64,000 bases of DNA from Marinobacter sp. ANT_B65 (GTDB taxonomy: Bacteria > Pseudomonadota > Gammaproteobacteria > Pseudomonadales > Oleiphilaceae), in NCBI RefSeq assembly GCF_002407605.1, contig NZ_NXGV01000001.1, positions 1,836,076 through 1,900,075 of the forward strand, read 5' to 3'. The notes under the pieces were generated by a model. The model had not been told where the DNA came from, made no database searches, and saw only the letters and a program-made list of their open reading frames with translations. Each line of letters opens with the position of its first letter. The stretch's first letter is position 1. The position numbers and the translations under genes are program-made. This document shows, in pieces, positions 25,465 to 34,423 of the stretch.

Positions 25465-26163
25465 ATGCCAGATAAAGCCTTCCCCTCGATAATCGTATTT
25501 GACGTTAACGAAACACTATTGGATATCACTACGCTGGAGCCCTTGTTCGATCGCATCTTCGGTGATCCGGGCGTGCTTAGAGAATGGTTCGCCCAGCTTG
25601 TGCTTTACTCTCAGGCGATGACCCTTGCCCAGCTCTATACACCCTTTGGTGAACTTGGTATTGGTGCGCTGAAAATGACGGCGAGTATCCATGGAGTGGG
25701 TATTTCAGATGAAGATGTTGCGGAGCTTAAAGAGCGAATGAGTTCAATGCCGGCACATCAGGACGTTGTGCCAGCCCTCACCCGCTTGCAGAACGCAGGG
25801 TTTCGCATGGTGACTTTGACTAATTCAGCCAGCGCCGCAACACCTACTCCACTTGAACAAGCAGGCATAAGTCATTTTTTTGAAAAGAATTTCAATGTCA
25901 GCACGGTCGGTAAATTTAAGCCAGCTCCTGAGACCTATCATCTGGTCGCTACAGAGTTATCTGTTGAGACCTCGGATCTGTGCCTTTTAGCCTGTCACCT
26001 GTGGGATACCATCGGTGCCCAGGCCGCAGGATGCCAGGGCGCGTTTCTCGCACGCCCATACAACGCTCCCTTGTCTGCGCCAAATGTACCCATCCCTGAT
26101 CTGTGTGCATCAGACCTGATAACCCTTGCGGACGAGATCATTAGGCGCAGACAGGGCTCCTGA
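25465..26163 (+). CDS. Haloacid dehalogenase, type II (HAD superfamily)
   Basis: 232-aa HAD hydrolase of the L-2-haloacid dehalogenase type. Nucleophile D13 in VFDVNETLLD, motif II TLTNS (about 113-117), motif III Lys in VGKFKPAPETY (about 150) and motif IV CLLACHLWDTIGAQAAG (about 174-190) are all present. ATG 25465 follows GAGGA. Genes of this class include real dehalogenases and phosphatases; the TetR context and neighbouring GST favour a role in detoxifying electrophilic or halogenated compounds, which is inference. Confidence 0.85.
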   Translation: MPDKAFPSIIVFDVNETLLDITTLEPLFDRIFGDPGVLREWFAQLVLYSQAMTLAQLYTPFGELGIGALKMTASIHGVGISDEDVAELKERMSSMPAHQDVVPALTRLQNAGFRMVTLTNSASAATPTPLEQAGISHFFEKNFNVSTVGKFKPAPETYHLVATELSVETSDLCLLACHLWDTIGAQAAGCQGAFLARPYNAPLSAPNVPIPDLCASDLITLADEIIRRRQGS

Positions 26164-26425
26164 CGGACAGAAATGCAAGCAGGGCGCCAGCGATACTTCA
26201 GCAGGCGCCTTCGCTATAGAGCATACGACAAGGCTTCTCGCCAAGGTAATAATAACGGGGCTTCGCCATCCGCCTCTTGCCTCCGGCTGCGACAATACGC
26301 TCAGCCACCTCAAGTTTTGACAATTTCCTGATAAAACCTCAACAAAGCCCTGACACACCCTGGGCTAAGGTACCCCCCTCACCGGCAGTTCAGCCGGGTC
26401 AGTCTCCAAAAGGAGGGGGATCATT

Positions 26426-26839
26426 GTGAATAGGTTCTTACCACTCGTCCTGTCACCTTTTTTATCACGGCAGGTGCAAGGATTTCTGGCCGCAGGTGGT
26501 CTTGCCACGCTGTTTCATTGGCTTGTCATGGCGGCTCTGATCGTTGCCGGGCTTGAGCCAACGCTGGCGACCGCAAGTGGAAGCATATCCGGGGCTACGC
26601 TGAACTATGGCCTGCAGCGGCGCCTGGCTTTCCAGAATGCGGGCCCGCACAGGTCTACTCTATGGCGCTATATGGGCTCCTGCTTTTTCGCCTGGCTGTG
26701 CAATCTCATTTCCTTCTTCCTGCTCAATAACCTTCTGGCACTTTCTGTTCCGCTTTCTCAGGTGGTTACCACAGGTCTTGTCGCTGCGTTGAATTACCTT
26801 GTTTATCAGAGGCTGGTTTTCCATGAACAAACCCGTTGA
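26426..26839 (+). CDS. GtrA family membrane protein
   Basis: 137-aa protein with four membrane helices, of the GtrA type that helps move or retain polyprenyl-phosphate-linked sugars. GTG 26426 follows a strong AGGAGGGGG. Family features: FLAAGGLATLFHWLVMAAL near the N-terminus, ASGSISGATLNYGLQRRLAF (about 50-70) and LNYLVYQRLVFHE at the end. First gene of a five-gene operon and overlaps the glycosyltransferase gene by 17 bases. A TTGACA sequence at 26317-26322 lies in the upstream region, but I see no convincing -10 to go with it. Confidence 0.88.
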   Translation: MNRFLPLVLSPFLSRQVQGFLAAGGLATLFHWLVMAALIVAGLEPTLATASGSISGATLNYGLQRRLAFQNAGPHRSTLWRYMGSCFFAWLCNLISFFLLNNLLALSVPLSQVVTTGLVAALNYLVYQRLVFHEQTR

Positions 26840-27851
26840 ATTTCCCGTTATACCGTTTGATAAGCCGTTACTGTCACTGGTGGTACCGCTCTTCAACGAG
26901 CGCCCAGTGCTGCCTGTTTTCTTCGAGCGGGTTCTGCCCGTGCTTGCAAAACTGGATCTGCATTGGGAAGTAGTGTTGGTTGATGACGGAAGCGACGATG
27001 GCAGCGCCCGATACATCCGGGATGTTATCAACCGGACTCCGGGCGTCCGCCTCGTAAAACTGAGCAGGAACTTTGGCAAGGAAGCGGCAATGACGGCGGG
27101 AATGGAACACGCCAGAGGGGATGCTGTGATTGTGCTGGACGCCGATCTTCAGGATCCGCCCGAGCAGATTCCCGCTATGGTCGAGTGCTGGCAGTCTGGT
27201 GCTGAAGTTGTCCTGATGCAGCGCCGTTCGCGGGCTGGTGAAACCGCCTTCAAACGCTGGAGCGCACACTTTTTCTACCGGTTGCTGAACAGAACAAGCC
27301 GGACGAATATCCCGGTGGACACCGGTGATTTCCGGTTGATGAGCCGGAAAGCAGTTAACGCTCTGCTGGAACTGAAGGAACGCAATCGGTATATGAAAGG
27401 GTTGTTTGCCTGGGTCGGCATGCCAACCAGAATCATCCAGTATGACCGCGAACCTCGGGTGGCGGGAGAAACAAAATGGGATTACCCGGGGCTGGTTGGC
27501 CTCGCTCTTGAGGGGCTTACCTCGTTCTCCATCTCGCCACTACGCTGGGCCATACTGATCGGACTGATTGCCGCCAGTATGGGCTCGGTATTCGGGCTAT
27601 GGATTGTAGTCAAGGCCATCATGCTGGGCGATGCGACCAGCGGTTACCCATCACTTGTGGCTATCATCAGTTTTCTCGGTGGTATTCAGTTAATGAGCGT
27701 GGGCATTGTGGGCGAATACGTCGGCAAGACCTACATCGAATCAAAACAACGACCGATTTACCTGACAGAAGAAGTATTTGAAGGCAGAGAGAGCGTACGA
27801 CAACATATTAATCGCAAAATGACAGGGGCGCCTCATGTCAAAGCGGTTTAA
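26823..27851 (+). CDS. GT2 family polyprenyl-phosphate glycosyltransferase (ArnC/GtrB-like)
   Basis: 342-aa membrane-bound transferase that loads a sugar from a nucleotide donor onto undecaprenyl phosphate. GT-A fold with VVPLFNERPVLP (about 18-29), VLVDDGSDDGS (about 50-60), DADLQDPPEQIP (about 106-117) and the DTGDFRLMSRKAV acceptor motif (about 168). Two C-terminal membrane helices follow (WAILIGLIAASMGSVFGLWI; LVAIISFLGGIQLMSVGIVG). ATG 26823 gives the expected start inside gtrA. The product sugar-lipid is the natural donor for the ArnT-like enzyme that overlaps its 3' end by 17 bases. Confidence 0.9.
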   Translation: MNKPVEFPVIPFDKPLLSLVVPLFNERPVLPVFFERVLPVLAKLDLHWEVVLVDDGSDDGSARYIRDVINRTPGVRLVKLSRNFGKEAAMTAGMEHARGDAVIVLDADLQDPPEQIPAMVECWQSGAEVVLMQRRSRAGETAFKRWSAHFFYRLLNRTSRTNIPVDTGDFRLMSRKAVNALLELKERNRYMKGLFAWVGMPTRIIQYDREPRVAGETKWDYPGLVGLALEGLTSFSISPLRWAILIGLIAASMGSVFGLWIVVKAIMLGDATSGYPSLVAIISFLGGIQLMSVGIVGEYVGKTYIESKQRPIYLTEEVFEGRESVRQHINRKMTGAPHVKAV

Positions 27852-29334
27852 CCCCTGGCTGATCATACTGGCTGTAATAATGTTGAGCCGTTTCATTGGA
27901 ATGGCTCTGCTTCCCTTTGCAGACACCACCGAGCCTCGCTACGCGGAGATTGCCCGCTTGATGGCGGAAACCGGAGACTGGATTACTCCATGGTTTGAGC
28001 CTGGCGTTCCTTTCTGGGGCAAACCACCCTTATCTTTCTGGGCCCAGGCAGCGGCCATCAAGCTCTTTGGTGTCTCTGAGTTTTCGCTGCGATTTCCCGC
28101 ATGGCTGGCATCGCTTGCCATGGTATGGCTGGTATGGAGACTGGCGCGGCAACTCTGGAATGTTCAGGCAGCTCAGTGGAGCAGTCTGGTTTTTGCAACC
28201 ATGGCCCTCACATACATCAGCGCCGGAGCCGTAATGACCGATGCCTTTCTGGCATTAGGCACCACCCTCACTCTCGTCAGTTTTTGCCTGGTAATGTCGG
28301 GAGAAGGCGGTAAATGGCGCTGGTTTTTCTTCCTGGGCATCGTAATCGGACTCCTGTCCAAGGGGCCCCTGGCTATTGTGCTGACCGGTATTCCCATCGC
28401 GCTGTGGCTACTTGTTTCATGGCGGAACATGACCAGCAATCTGCAGCGGCTTCCCTGGTTCAGGGGGGCCCTGATGACGGTTCTGCTCGTCTGTCCCTGG
28501 TACCTGCTGGCTGAATTCAAGACCCCCGGCTTTCTGGATTACTTTATCGTAGGAGAACATATCCGCCGGTTTCTAGATCCGGGTTGGGTGGGAGACCTGT
28601 ATGGCAGCGCCCATGATCAACCTAAAGGCATGATATGGGTGTTCTGGTTGTGGGCATCTTTCCCGTGGGGCATCGTTGCACTGCTGAGCCTGGCACTACC
28701 CTCGTTCAGGGGCAAAAAAAACGGCACCTGGCGCAAAACCCTATCCAGTCCAGGCGTCAGCTTTTTACTACTCTGCGCGCTGGCACCCATGCTGTTTTTC
28801 ACGCTCGCAGGCAACACGCTCTGGACTTATATACTCCCTTCTCTGCCATTTACAGCCATACTGATCGGCCGCTGGGTATCGGAATGGGATTCTCGTTGGC
28901 TATTCCCGGTAAGGGGCGGCATAGCGGCACTTGTTCCTGTTTTACTGACCGCCTTCGTTGGTCTGGCTGCAACAGGCTGGACACCGCTCAAAACGGAGAA
29001 AGAACTGGTAAGCTATTATGAACTTGTCAGCAAGACTGATGACAGTCCTCTGATCTATCTGGATAACCTGCCCTTCTCCGCCAGATTTTACTCAGACGGC
29101 AGTGCTATCGAAGTAACGCAGGATGAGTTGAGTCACTTGCAATCGGCCAGAGCCTATCAACGTTTATATGTGGCCGTCCCCAATACCTGGTCAGATGAAA
29201 AAGTGGCCGGTTTATCCTCATCAACTCACAAGATTATGGAAAATTACCGCTATCAATTGTTGGTCATTGATGGATTGCTTCACGATCAGCAGGCGATGTC
29301 TGGCGCCAACGGAGCTCGCTCGAATGACATCTGA
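27835..29334 (+). CDS. ArnT-like membrane glycosyltransferase (GT83/PMT family)
   Basis: 499-aa polytopic enzyme of the ArnT/PMT type that transfers a sugar from undecaprenyl phosphate to an envelope acceptor, in ArnT itself the aminoarabinose of lipid A. The catalytic loop region DTTEPRYAEIARLMAETGDW (about 25-44) with the conserved Asp and Glu-Pro-Arg-Tyr, then VPFWGKPPLSFWAQA, are intact. About 11 membrane helices and a soluble tail of about 120 residues follow. The rest of the arn pathway is absent here, so the sugar may not be aminoarabinose. The stop overlaps the response regulator gene by 11 bases. Confidence 0.88.
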   Translation: MSKRFNPWLIILAVIMLSRFIGMALLPFADTTEPRYAEIARLMAETGDWITPWFEPGVPFWGKPPLSFWAQAAAIKLFGVSEFSLRFPAWLASLAMVWLVWRLARQLWNVQAAQWSSLVFATMALTYISAGAVMTDAFLALGTTLTLVSFCLVMSGEGGKWRWFFFLGIVIGLLSKGPLAIVLTGIPIALWLLVSWRNMTSNLQRLPWFRGALMTVLLVCPWYLLAEFKTPGFLDYFIVGEHIRRFLDPGWVGDLYGSAHDQPKGMIWVFWLWASFPWGIVALLSLALPSFRGKKNGTWRKTLSSPGVSFLLLCALAPMLFFTLAGNTLWTYILPSLPFTAILIGRWVSEWDSRWLFPVRGGIAALVPVLLTAFVGLAATGWTPLKTEKELVSYYELVSKTDDSPLIYLDNLPFSARFYSDGSAIEVTQDELSHLQSARAYQRLYVAVPNTWSDEKVAGLSSSTHKIMENYRYQLLVIDGLLHDQQAMSGANGARSNDI

Positions 29335-30067
29335 TAACACGTCTGTCCAACCTCCTCTCAGGCTTTTGATTGTCGAGGATCAGGTAGACCTCGCTGAAAA
29401 CCTTTTCGAGTTTCTGGGTGAAGATCGTTACGCGCTGGATTTCGCAGCTGACGGGCTGACTGCATTGCATTTGCTGGCCACTCAAAGCTATGACGTTATT
29501 GTGCTCGACCTTATGCTCCCCGGCGTCAATGGCTATGACATTTGCCGCCGGATCCGCCAGGACCTGAAATGCCAGACACCTGTCATTCTGATGACCGCAT
29601 TGAGCGCCCTGACCGACAAGGAGAAAGGGTTTGATTGCGGTGCAGATGACTATCTCGTGAAACCCTTCGAGCTGCGTGAACTACAGTTACGAATAGAAGC
29701 TCTGCATCGACGCCATTCACCGCAAAGACAGGTTTTGTCAGCCGGGAATATCCGGTTCGATCCGGGCACGCTGGAAGTGGAGCTGCACGGGCGAAAAGCT
29801 GTTCTGTCCGGCACGCCTGCCCGCTTGTTTGAATTGCTGGTCAGAGCCTATCCGAGTTTTCTCAGCCATGAGGCACTCAGTGATGCCGTATGGGGGGCGC
29901 GTCATGGAGAAACTGAAGGAAACAGCCTTCGGACCCATATATACACACTCCGGAAAGCCCTGCAGGCCGGAGTGGGTAGCGGCCTCGTAAAAACTATCCA
30001 TGGACGTGGGTACAGTCTGGAGGTCCCTGCAGACGCACTTCCGAAAGGGAACACCGATACGCGATGA
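29324..30067 (+). CDS. OmpR family response regulator
   Basis: 247-aa two-component regulator. Receiver domain with E18-D19, phospho-acceptor D62 (VIVLDLMLPG) and K112-like region YLVKPFELRE, then an OmpR/PhoB winged helix (about 145-240) ending in LRTHIYTLRKALQ and IHGRGYSLEV. ATG 29324 inside the ArnT-like gene has GGAG 9 bases upstream. Coupled by ATGA to the sensor gene. Its location as fourth gene of the glycosylation operon suggests it controls that operon, as PmrA does for arn genes. Confidence 0.92.
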   Translation: MTSDNTSVQPPLRLLIVEDQVDLAENLFEFLGEDRYALDFAADGLTALHLLATQSYDVIVLDLMLPGVNGYDICRRIRQDLKCQTPVILMTALSALTDKEKGFDCGADDYLVKPFELRELQLRIEALHRRHSPQRQVLSAGNIRFDPGTLEVELHGRKAVLSGTPARLFELLVRAYPSFLSHEALSDAVWGARHGETEGNSLRTHIYTLRKALQAGVGSGLVKTIHGRGYSLEVPADALPKGNTDTR

Positions 30068-31353
30068 AATCATCTCTGACTACGCGCCTGACCCGGACTC
30101 TGTTCTTTCTGATCGCCGCCACAACCGCAATCTCGATGTTTACCGTTGAGGTGTTTGTTAATGACGTCGAGGACACCATTCTGAGCCTCGAACTGAAAGC
30201 AGATGCCGAGTATTTCGCAAAGCAACTCCGGGACGGGAGTTTTCAACCTGTAAAAACGGCCCAACTGGAGGCCGTTTTTCTTCCTGAAGGCGCTATGGAC
30301 GCGGCGCTTCCGGAATATTTCCGGAACCTTCCCTTGCCGTTTTCCCGGGAAATCGAGATAGGTGAGACAACGCTTCTGATATATGGCGAGCAGGTCGCAG
30401 CACCAGATGGCAAGCTCTTCCTGGCTCAGGATATAACCATCATGGAAAATCGTGAATCTCTGGTTCAGCTTGCTCTGGCGGGTGTGGCTGGCTTCATGCT
30501 TCTTGTTGGTTTTTTTGTGGCCCGAACCGGAGCCGGCTACCTGGTACGCCCCTTCAGGAAACTGACCAAGGAGGTTCTTGATACAACACCCGGGGCCAGA
30601 ATGCCGCAAATAACGACGGAATATCACGATCAGGAGTTTTGCGATATCGCTGCTGCGTTTAACCGGTTTTTATCTGCCCTCGAACACCATATCGAGCGGG
30701 AAAAGTCGTTTGTCAAACTGGCAAGCCATGAGCTTCGTACTCCTCTGGCTGTTATGAGTGGCGCCCTGAATGTACTCGAACAACGACAAAGCATGTCACA
30801 AGCCGATCAGAAAACCCTTGCCCGAATCCGCCGCGCCATGCAAACCATGCGCGACGATACTGATGTCCTGCTCGAACTTGCCAGAAGCGAAACACCCAAA
30901 AGCGATGCCCGGACAGTAGTACTTCAGGAAATCATACAGAACACCGTTGATGACCTGGAACAGGGGCTTCCCAATGATGTGGGACGAATTACTGTCTATG
31001 CCGACAGCCCCGGGCTGAGAGTAAAAACCCACCCGGCTCTGGTGCGTATGCTGCTCCGCAACCTGCTGCAAAATGCGCTCAGACACACCCTTTCAAAAGT
31101 GGAGGTTCGAATGACCGGCAACGGAATATCGGTGCGAGACTTCGGATCCGGGCTTCCCGATAGAATCACGGAGAACCTGAGCACTGCTGAAGCTCCCCAT
31201 GCCATCACATCCCCGGCCGGAGAATTCAGTAACACCACCTTCGGACTACTGATTGTCCGGCTCGTTTGCGAGCGACTGGGCTGGGAGCTGGAGGTAGCTC
31301 AATCAGACAGTGAAGGAACTGAGTTTTTGATTCATGTTCACAATCTTGCCTGA
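30064..31353 (+). CDS. Sensor histidine kinase
   Basis: 429-aa inner-membrane kinase. First membrane helix about 11-31, periplasmic sensing loop about 35-135, second helix about 140-160, HAMP-like linker, then a HisKA domain with phospho-His H222 in LASHELRTPLAVM. The HATPase domain has N-box NLLQNALRHT and G1 VRDFGSGLP, followed by TTFGLLIVRLVCERLGW. The periplasmic loop is acidic (for example FVNDVEDTILSLELKADAEY), a property seen in cation or peptide sensors; this is only suggestive. 4-base overlap with the regulator gene. Confidence 0.92.
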   Translation: MKSSLTTRLTRTLFFLIAATTAISMFTVEVFVNDVEDTILSLELKADAEYFAKQLRDGSFQPVKTAQLEAVFLPEGAMDAALPEYFRNLPLPFSREIEIGETTLLIYGEQVAAPDGKLFLAQDITIMENRESLVQLALAGVAGFMLLVGFFVARTGAGYLVRPFRKLTKEVLDTTPGARMPQITTEYHDQEFCDIAAAFNRFLSALEHHIEREKSFVKLASHELRTPLAVMSGALNVLEQRQSMSQADQKTLARIRRAMQTMRDDTDVLLELARSETPKSDARTVVLQEIIQNTVDDLEQGLPNDVGRITVYADSPGLRVKTHPALVRMLLRNLLQNALRHTLSKVEVRMTGNGISVRDFGSGLPDRITENLSTAEAPHAITSPAGEFSNTTFGLLIVRLVCERLGWELEVAQSDSEGTEFLIHVHNLA

Positions 31354-31354
31354 C

Positions 31355-31374
31355 AGGCCCGGCTCCCCGGGCCT
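31355..31374. terminator. Hairpin between sensor kinase and convergent oxidoreductase
   Basis: AGGCCCGG-CTCC-CCGGGCCT, perfect 8-bp stem with a 4-base loop in the 20-base gap between two convergent genes. No long T-run; weak bidirectional terminator at best. Confidence 0.5.
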
Positions 31375-32672
31375 CAGAAAACCTTCTCTGCGGCAAACTG
31401 CGCCAGGTTCAGGCCAAAGCCGGGAGTCTTCCCGTGGGTCAGGAAAAACAGGTTCCGGTAGCTCATCTTGAGCTGATAGGGCACCCGGCCCATTTTCAGG
31501 ATCTCGTCCCTGCCACCGAACCAGGTGCTGGCACGCACATAGAATGCCTTGCCCTGGCCCATATCGCCGATACAGAAGACCACCGGCTGAAGGGGCTCAT
31601 TAGCCTCGTCAGCATCCATCAGGCCCATATCCAGGGCTACCTGGCGGCCCACGATCTCCGCCTGCTGGTGACCTATGCCACCGATCTTGGGCATGGTGAC
31701 CGCCGCGCAATCGCCAAGCGCAAAGATTTCAGAGTGCCCCGGCACCCGCATCAGCAGGTCGGTTTTGATAAATCCCATACTGTCAGCGATTGGCAGATCC
31801 CGCAGACAGGGATGTGCTACCCAGTCCGGCAGCACAATTTTCAGTTCCGCCTCGATGCTCTGACCATCGGCAAACTCGATGCCGTCCGCAGTCAGGCGTT
31901 TGATGTCCGCCATATGATTGCGATAGTGAATGCCCATCTCCCCGGTCATCTTGAGGAAGGCCTTCACGTTGTTCAGCCCGGCATCGGCCGCAATATATTC
32001 CTCCGGGGTGAATATGGTGATCTTGTCGGGGGAAGAGTTGGCCTCATGTTTCAGGTAACTGGCAAGGGCGGTACTCATTTCCAGCACTGGCCCCTCGCAG
32101 GCGGCTTTGGCATACGGGATGGAACCACCGGGATAGGGCTCCAGCCCTTCAGCACCATCGCCCTGATGAAAATGGGCCGCACCTATGGCAATGGGCCCAC
32201 CCTTGTAGCCCCCTTCGAACAGATATTCCCGCAGTTTTTTCCCGTGAAACAGGTCAGAAACCGTGTGGCCATGCTCAGCAAAACCTTCAATCCGGTCATA
32301 GGCCAGATGCGCGCCCAGGGCCAGAACCAGTATGTCGTAATTCAGGGTCTGGCATTCCTCCCCTGCACGCTCAACGGGCCGGAACTGGACTGTTCTGGAC
32401 TCTATGTCGATACGCTCCACCCTGGCCAGAACAAAGGAAATATCATCACTGGCCAGAACCGGGCGCAACTGCATCCGCTCCCGCAGTTCCGGGTTGCGAT
32501 TTTCCATCACATCAGATGGGATATTGGGTACAAACAACAGGTAATCCCGAAGGTCCATCACCGTAATGTCCACGCTGTCACCGGCATATTGGCGGATCTT
32601 CTGGGCGGCGCCGAGGCCGGCAAAGTTGCCACCCAGCACCAGTACTTGGGGTTTTGTCTTGGTATCAGTCAT
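31374..32672 (-). CDS. FAD-dependent pyridine nucleotide-disulfide oxidoreductase (NDH-2/SQR-like)
   Basis: 432-aa flavoprotein. N-terminal FAD-binding Rossmann motif LVLGGNFAGLGAA (about 11-23), second dinucleotide motif region YDILVLALGAHL (about 110), and FALGDCAAVTMPKIGGIGHQQA (about 320-341), the ATG-like FAD motif. Size and the GDC/GGIGHQQA segment put it among NDH-2, sulfide:quinone reductase and flavocytochrome c dehydrogenases. The cysteines expected of true sulfide:quinone reductases are not clearly placed, so the electron donor is open. GGAAGGA precedes the ATG. Begins the more G+C-rich stretch. Confidence 0.85.
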   Translation of the reverse strand: MTDTKTKPQVLVLGGNFAGLGAAQKIRQYAGDSVDITVMDLRDYLLFVPNIPSDVMENRNPELRERMQLRPVLASDDISFVLARVERIDIESRTVQFRPVERAGEECQTLNYDILVLALGAHLAYDRIEGFAEHGHTVSDLFHGKKLREYLFEGGYKGGPIAIGAAHFHQGDGAEGLEPYPGGSIPYAKAACEGPVLEMSTALASYLKHEANSSPDKITIFTPEEYIAADAGLNNVKAFLKMTGEMGIHYRNHMADIKRLTADGIEFADGQSIEAELKIVLPDWVAHPCLRDLPIADSMGFIKTDLLMRVPGHSEIFALGDCAAVTMPKIGGIGHQQAEIVGRQVALDMGLMDADEANEPLQPVVFCIGDMGQGKAFYVRASTWFGGRDEILKMGRVPYQLKMSYRNLFFLTHGKTPGFGLNLAQFAAEKVF

Positions 32673-32860
32673 AGGATGTGTCCTTCCGTTTGAGCGCTAT
32701 CCTGCACTCAAGGGTCATTATTAAAATGACTGGCCAGATAGAACATTCACAGAAAAGGATTGATACCCTTGTTTTCTATCGACCTTCTACCAAGAAGATA
32801 GGCCTGGAATCAGCTTCTCAAAATCAGCAATAGTACGACCACGGGCCTGCGATACACCCA

Positions 32861-33670
32861 TTACCAGTTAACCATGGTACCAGCCACCCCGGCCACGGCC
32901 ACCACACCAAACATGCCTGCCTGCTGGGTGTTGTAGCCCAACGGCTCCTGAGTAACATGCAACGCCAGGGTTGCCCACAGGGCGTTGAAAGCCGCAAACC
33001 AGAACATGCCGGTGAATGCCGACTTGCGCAGCAGCCCATGGCTTCGAAACAGTGTCCACATGCTCGCCAGCAAGGCCCCGTAGCCCATGCGCAGTGCCGG
33101 CTCACGCCACGGCAGAGCCCTGTGCAGTGCCAGCCCGAACAGCAGCGCCAGTATGGCCGACATCCCATACACCGCACGCCATCCAAAATGCTCGCCGACA
33201 AAACCACTGAGGGTACGGGACAGCAATATGCCCAGGGTCAGCCCGGTCATCAGGGTGCCAATCACTTTCGCCTTCTGCTCCGCACTCACAAGGGTGGCGG
33301 CGAAGGGCAGCAACTGCTGGGTAATGTTTGCGCTGAGGCCAATCACCAGACTGGCCAGCCCCAGCACCACAACATTTCCGGATACCACCGCCAACAGCGA
33401 ACCCAGTACCAGAAACACCGACAGCAGATCGATCAGGCGACGACGGGCAATCACATCCCCCAGGGGAGAAATCAGCAGAATGGCGAGAGCGTAACCCACC
33501 TGATTCATCCCGGGAATCCAGCCAATAGTGGCCTTATCCAGTTCAAGATCCCGCGCGATCACCGGCAGCAACGGCTGGTTGTAATACAGATTGGCCGCAC
33601 TGGCAGCAACCGCGCAGGCCATCAGAAAGATCAGGCGTTTGCTCAGGCCCGGGGCCTCTTGTACTTCCAC
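32861..33670 (-). pseudogene. MFS transporter, truncated after eight helices
   Basis: 269-codon open frame that starts as a normal 12-helix MFS drug/sugar exporter (LMACAVAASAANLYYNQPLL near the start; SPLGDVIARRRLIDLL motif A at about 68-83) but stops after VAGVAGTMVNW. About 120 residues, roughly the last four helices, are missing. The sequence just past the stop (32760-32860) does not resume MFS sequence in any frame I read. Probably a deletion product; a stable half-transporter is less likely. Lies downstream of a LysR remnant, so regulator and transporter seem to have decayed together. Confidence 0.75.
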
Positions 33671-33801
33671 GTGTCGATTCCTGGCAGCGGAGAATGGAGC
33701 TGTGCAGTGTATGGAAGCGGCAGTTATTTTATAAATGATTTAAGTGGTACAGATTTATCCTGTTAATAGATAATTCCAGAATCCGGTTCCGCCACCTCCA
33801 G

Positions 33802-34361
33802 CTACACCGGTTCCGGAGCGTGGGTCAGATCGGACTGGCTTTCACACCAGTCCAGCCAGTGCCGGGCAGTCGCTCCCGGATTAGCCTGCCAATGCATTTC
33901 CAGGGAAACATACAACGGCTGCGCAAGAGGCACGAAGCAGCAGCTTTGGGTTTGCAGATTGCGCACACAACCGGGCACCAGCGCCACACTCTGGCTGCTG
34001 GCCACCTGGGTCAGCAACGCCTGCATGGTGCTCGGCTCGCTGTGCACCTGGGGTTGCATGCCTTGGCTGTGAAAGGCGCTGATCAGCAGATCAAACAGGC
34101 TGGGGGCATGGGCTCGGGCAAACAGGGTCAGCGGATAGGGCGACAGCTGGTGCAGTTCCACCTTTTTCGCCTGTGCCAGCGGATGGATATCCGAGACCGC
34201 CAGGCAAATGGGGTCATCCAGCAAATGGAGACACTGGATCAGCCCCTCATAACCGCTTTCCACCGGGCGGGAGAAGCCGATATCCAGAGTCCCTTCGCTG
34301 CCAGGGAAAAGCTGCCACAACGGGCTACCTCTGCGAAGGTCACAAAATGTTTGAAGTTCAT
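33802..34361 (-). pseudogene. LysR family regulator with internal deletion
   Basis: Two correct parts of one LysR gene are joined out of frame. From ATG 34361 the first 22 codons read MNFKHFVTFAEVARCGSFSL-AA, a normal LysR helix-turn-helix start. About base 34295 the reading must shift to the frame that runs from GTLDIGFSRPVESGYEGLI to a stop at 33802, which is the second half of a LysR effector domain (DDPICLAVSDIHPLAQ, SVALVPGCVRNL). About 110 codons, most of the DNA-binding domain and the linker, are gone. It should not make a working regulator. Confidence 0.8.
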
Positions 34362-34423
34362 ACTTATGCCAGAAATGAATTAATTGCTTAAATCTATATC
34401 ATTTAAAGTTGATAACTGAAATT

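Noticed and set aside
26164..26425. Repeat-like segment GGCGCC...GGCGCC downstream of the dehalogenase
   Set aside because: A single pair of 6-base arms around a 15-base loop; too short to call an attachment site or a firm terminator, and no direct repeats around it.
31374..32672. Sulfide:quinone oxidoreductase
   Set aside because: The overall fold fits, but the redox cysteines diagnostic of that enzyme are not in the expected positions, so only the broad family is claimed.
31434..32693. 419-codon plus-strand frame
   Set aside because: Antisense to the FAD oxidoreductase, which has intact Rossmann and FAD motifs. No start signal and no recognisable domain in the plus frame.
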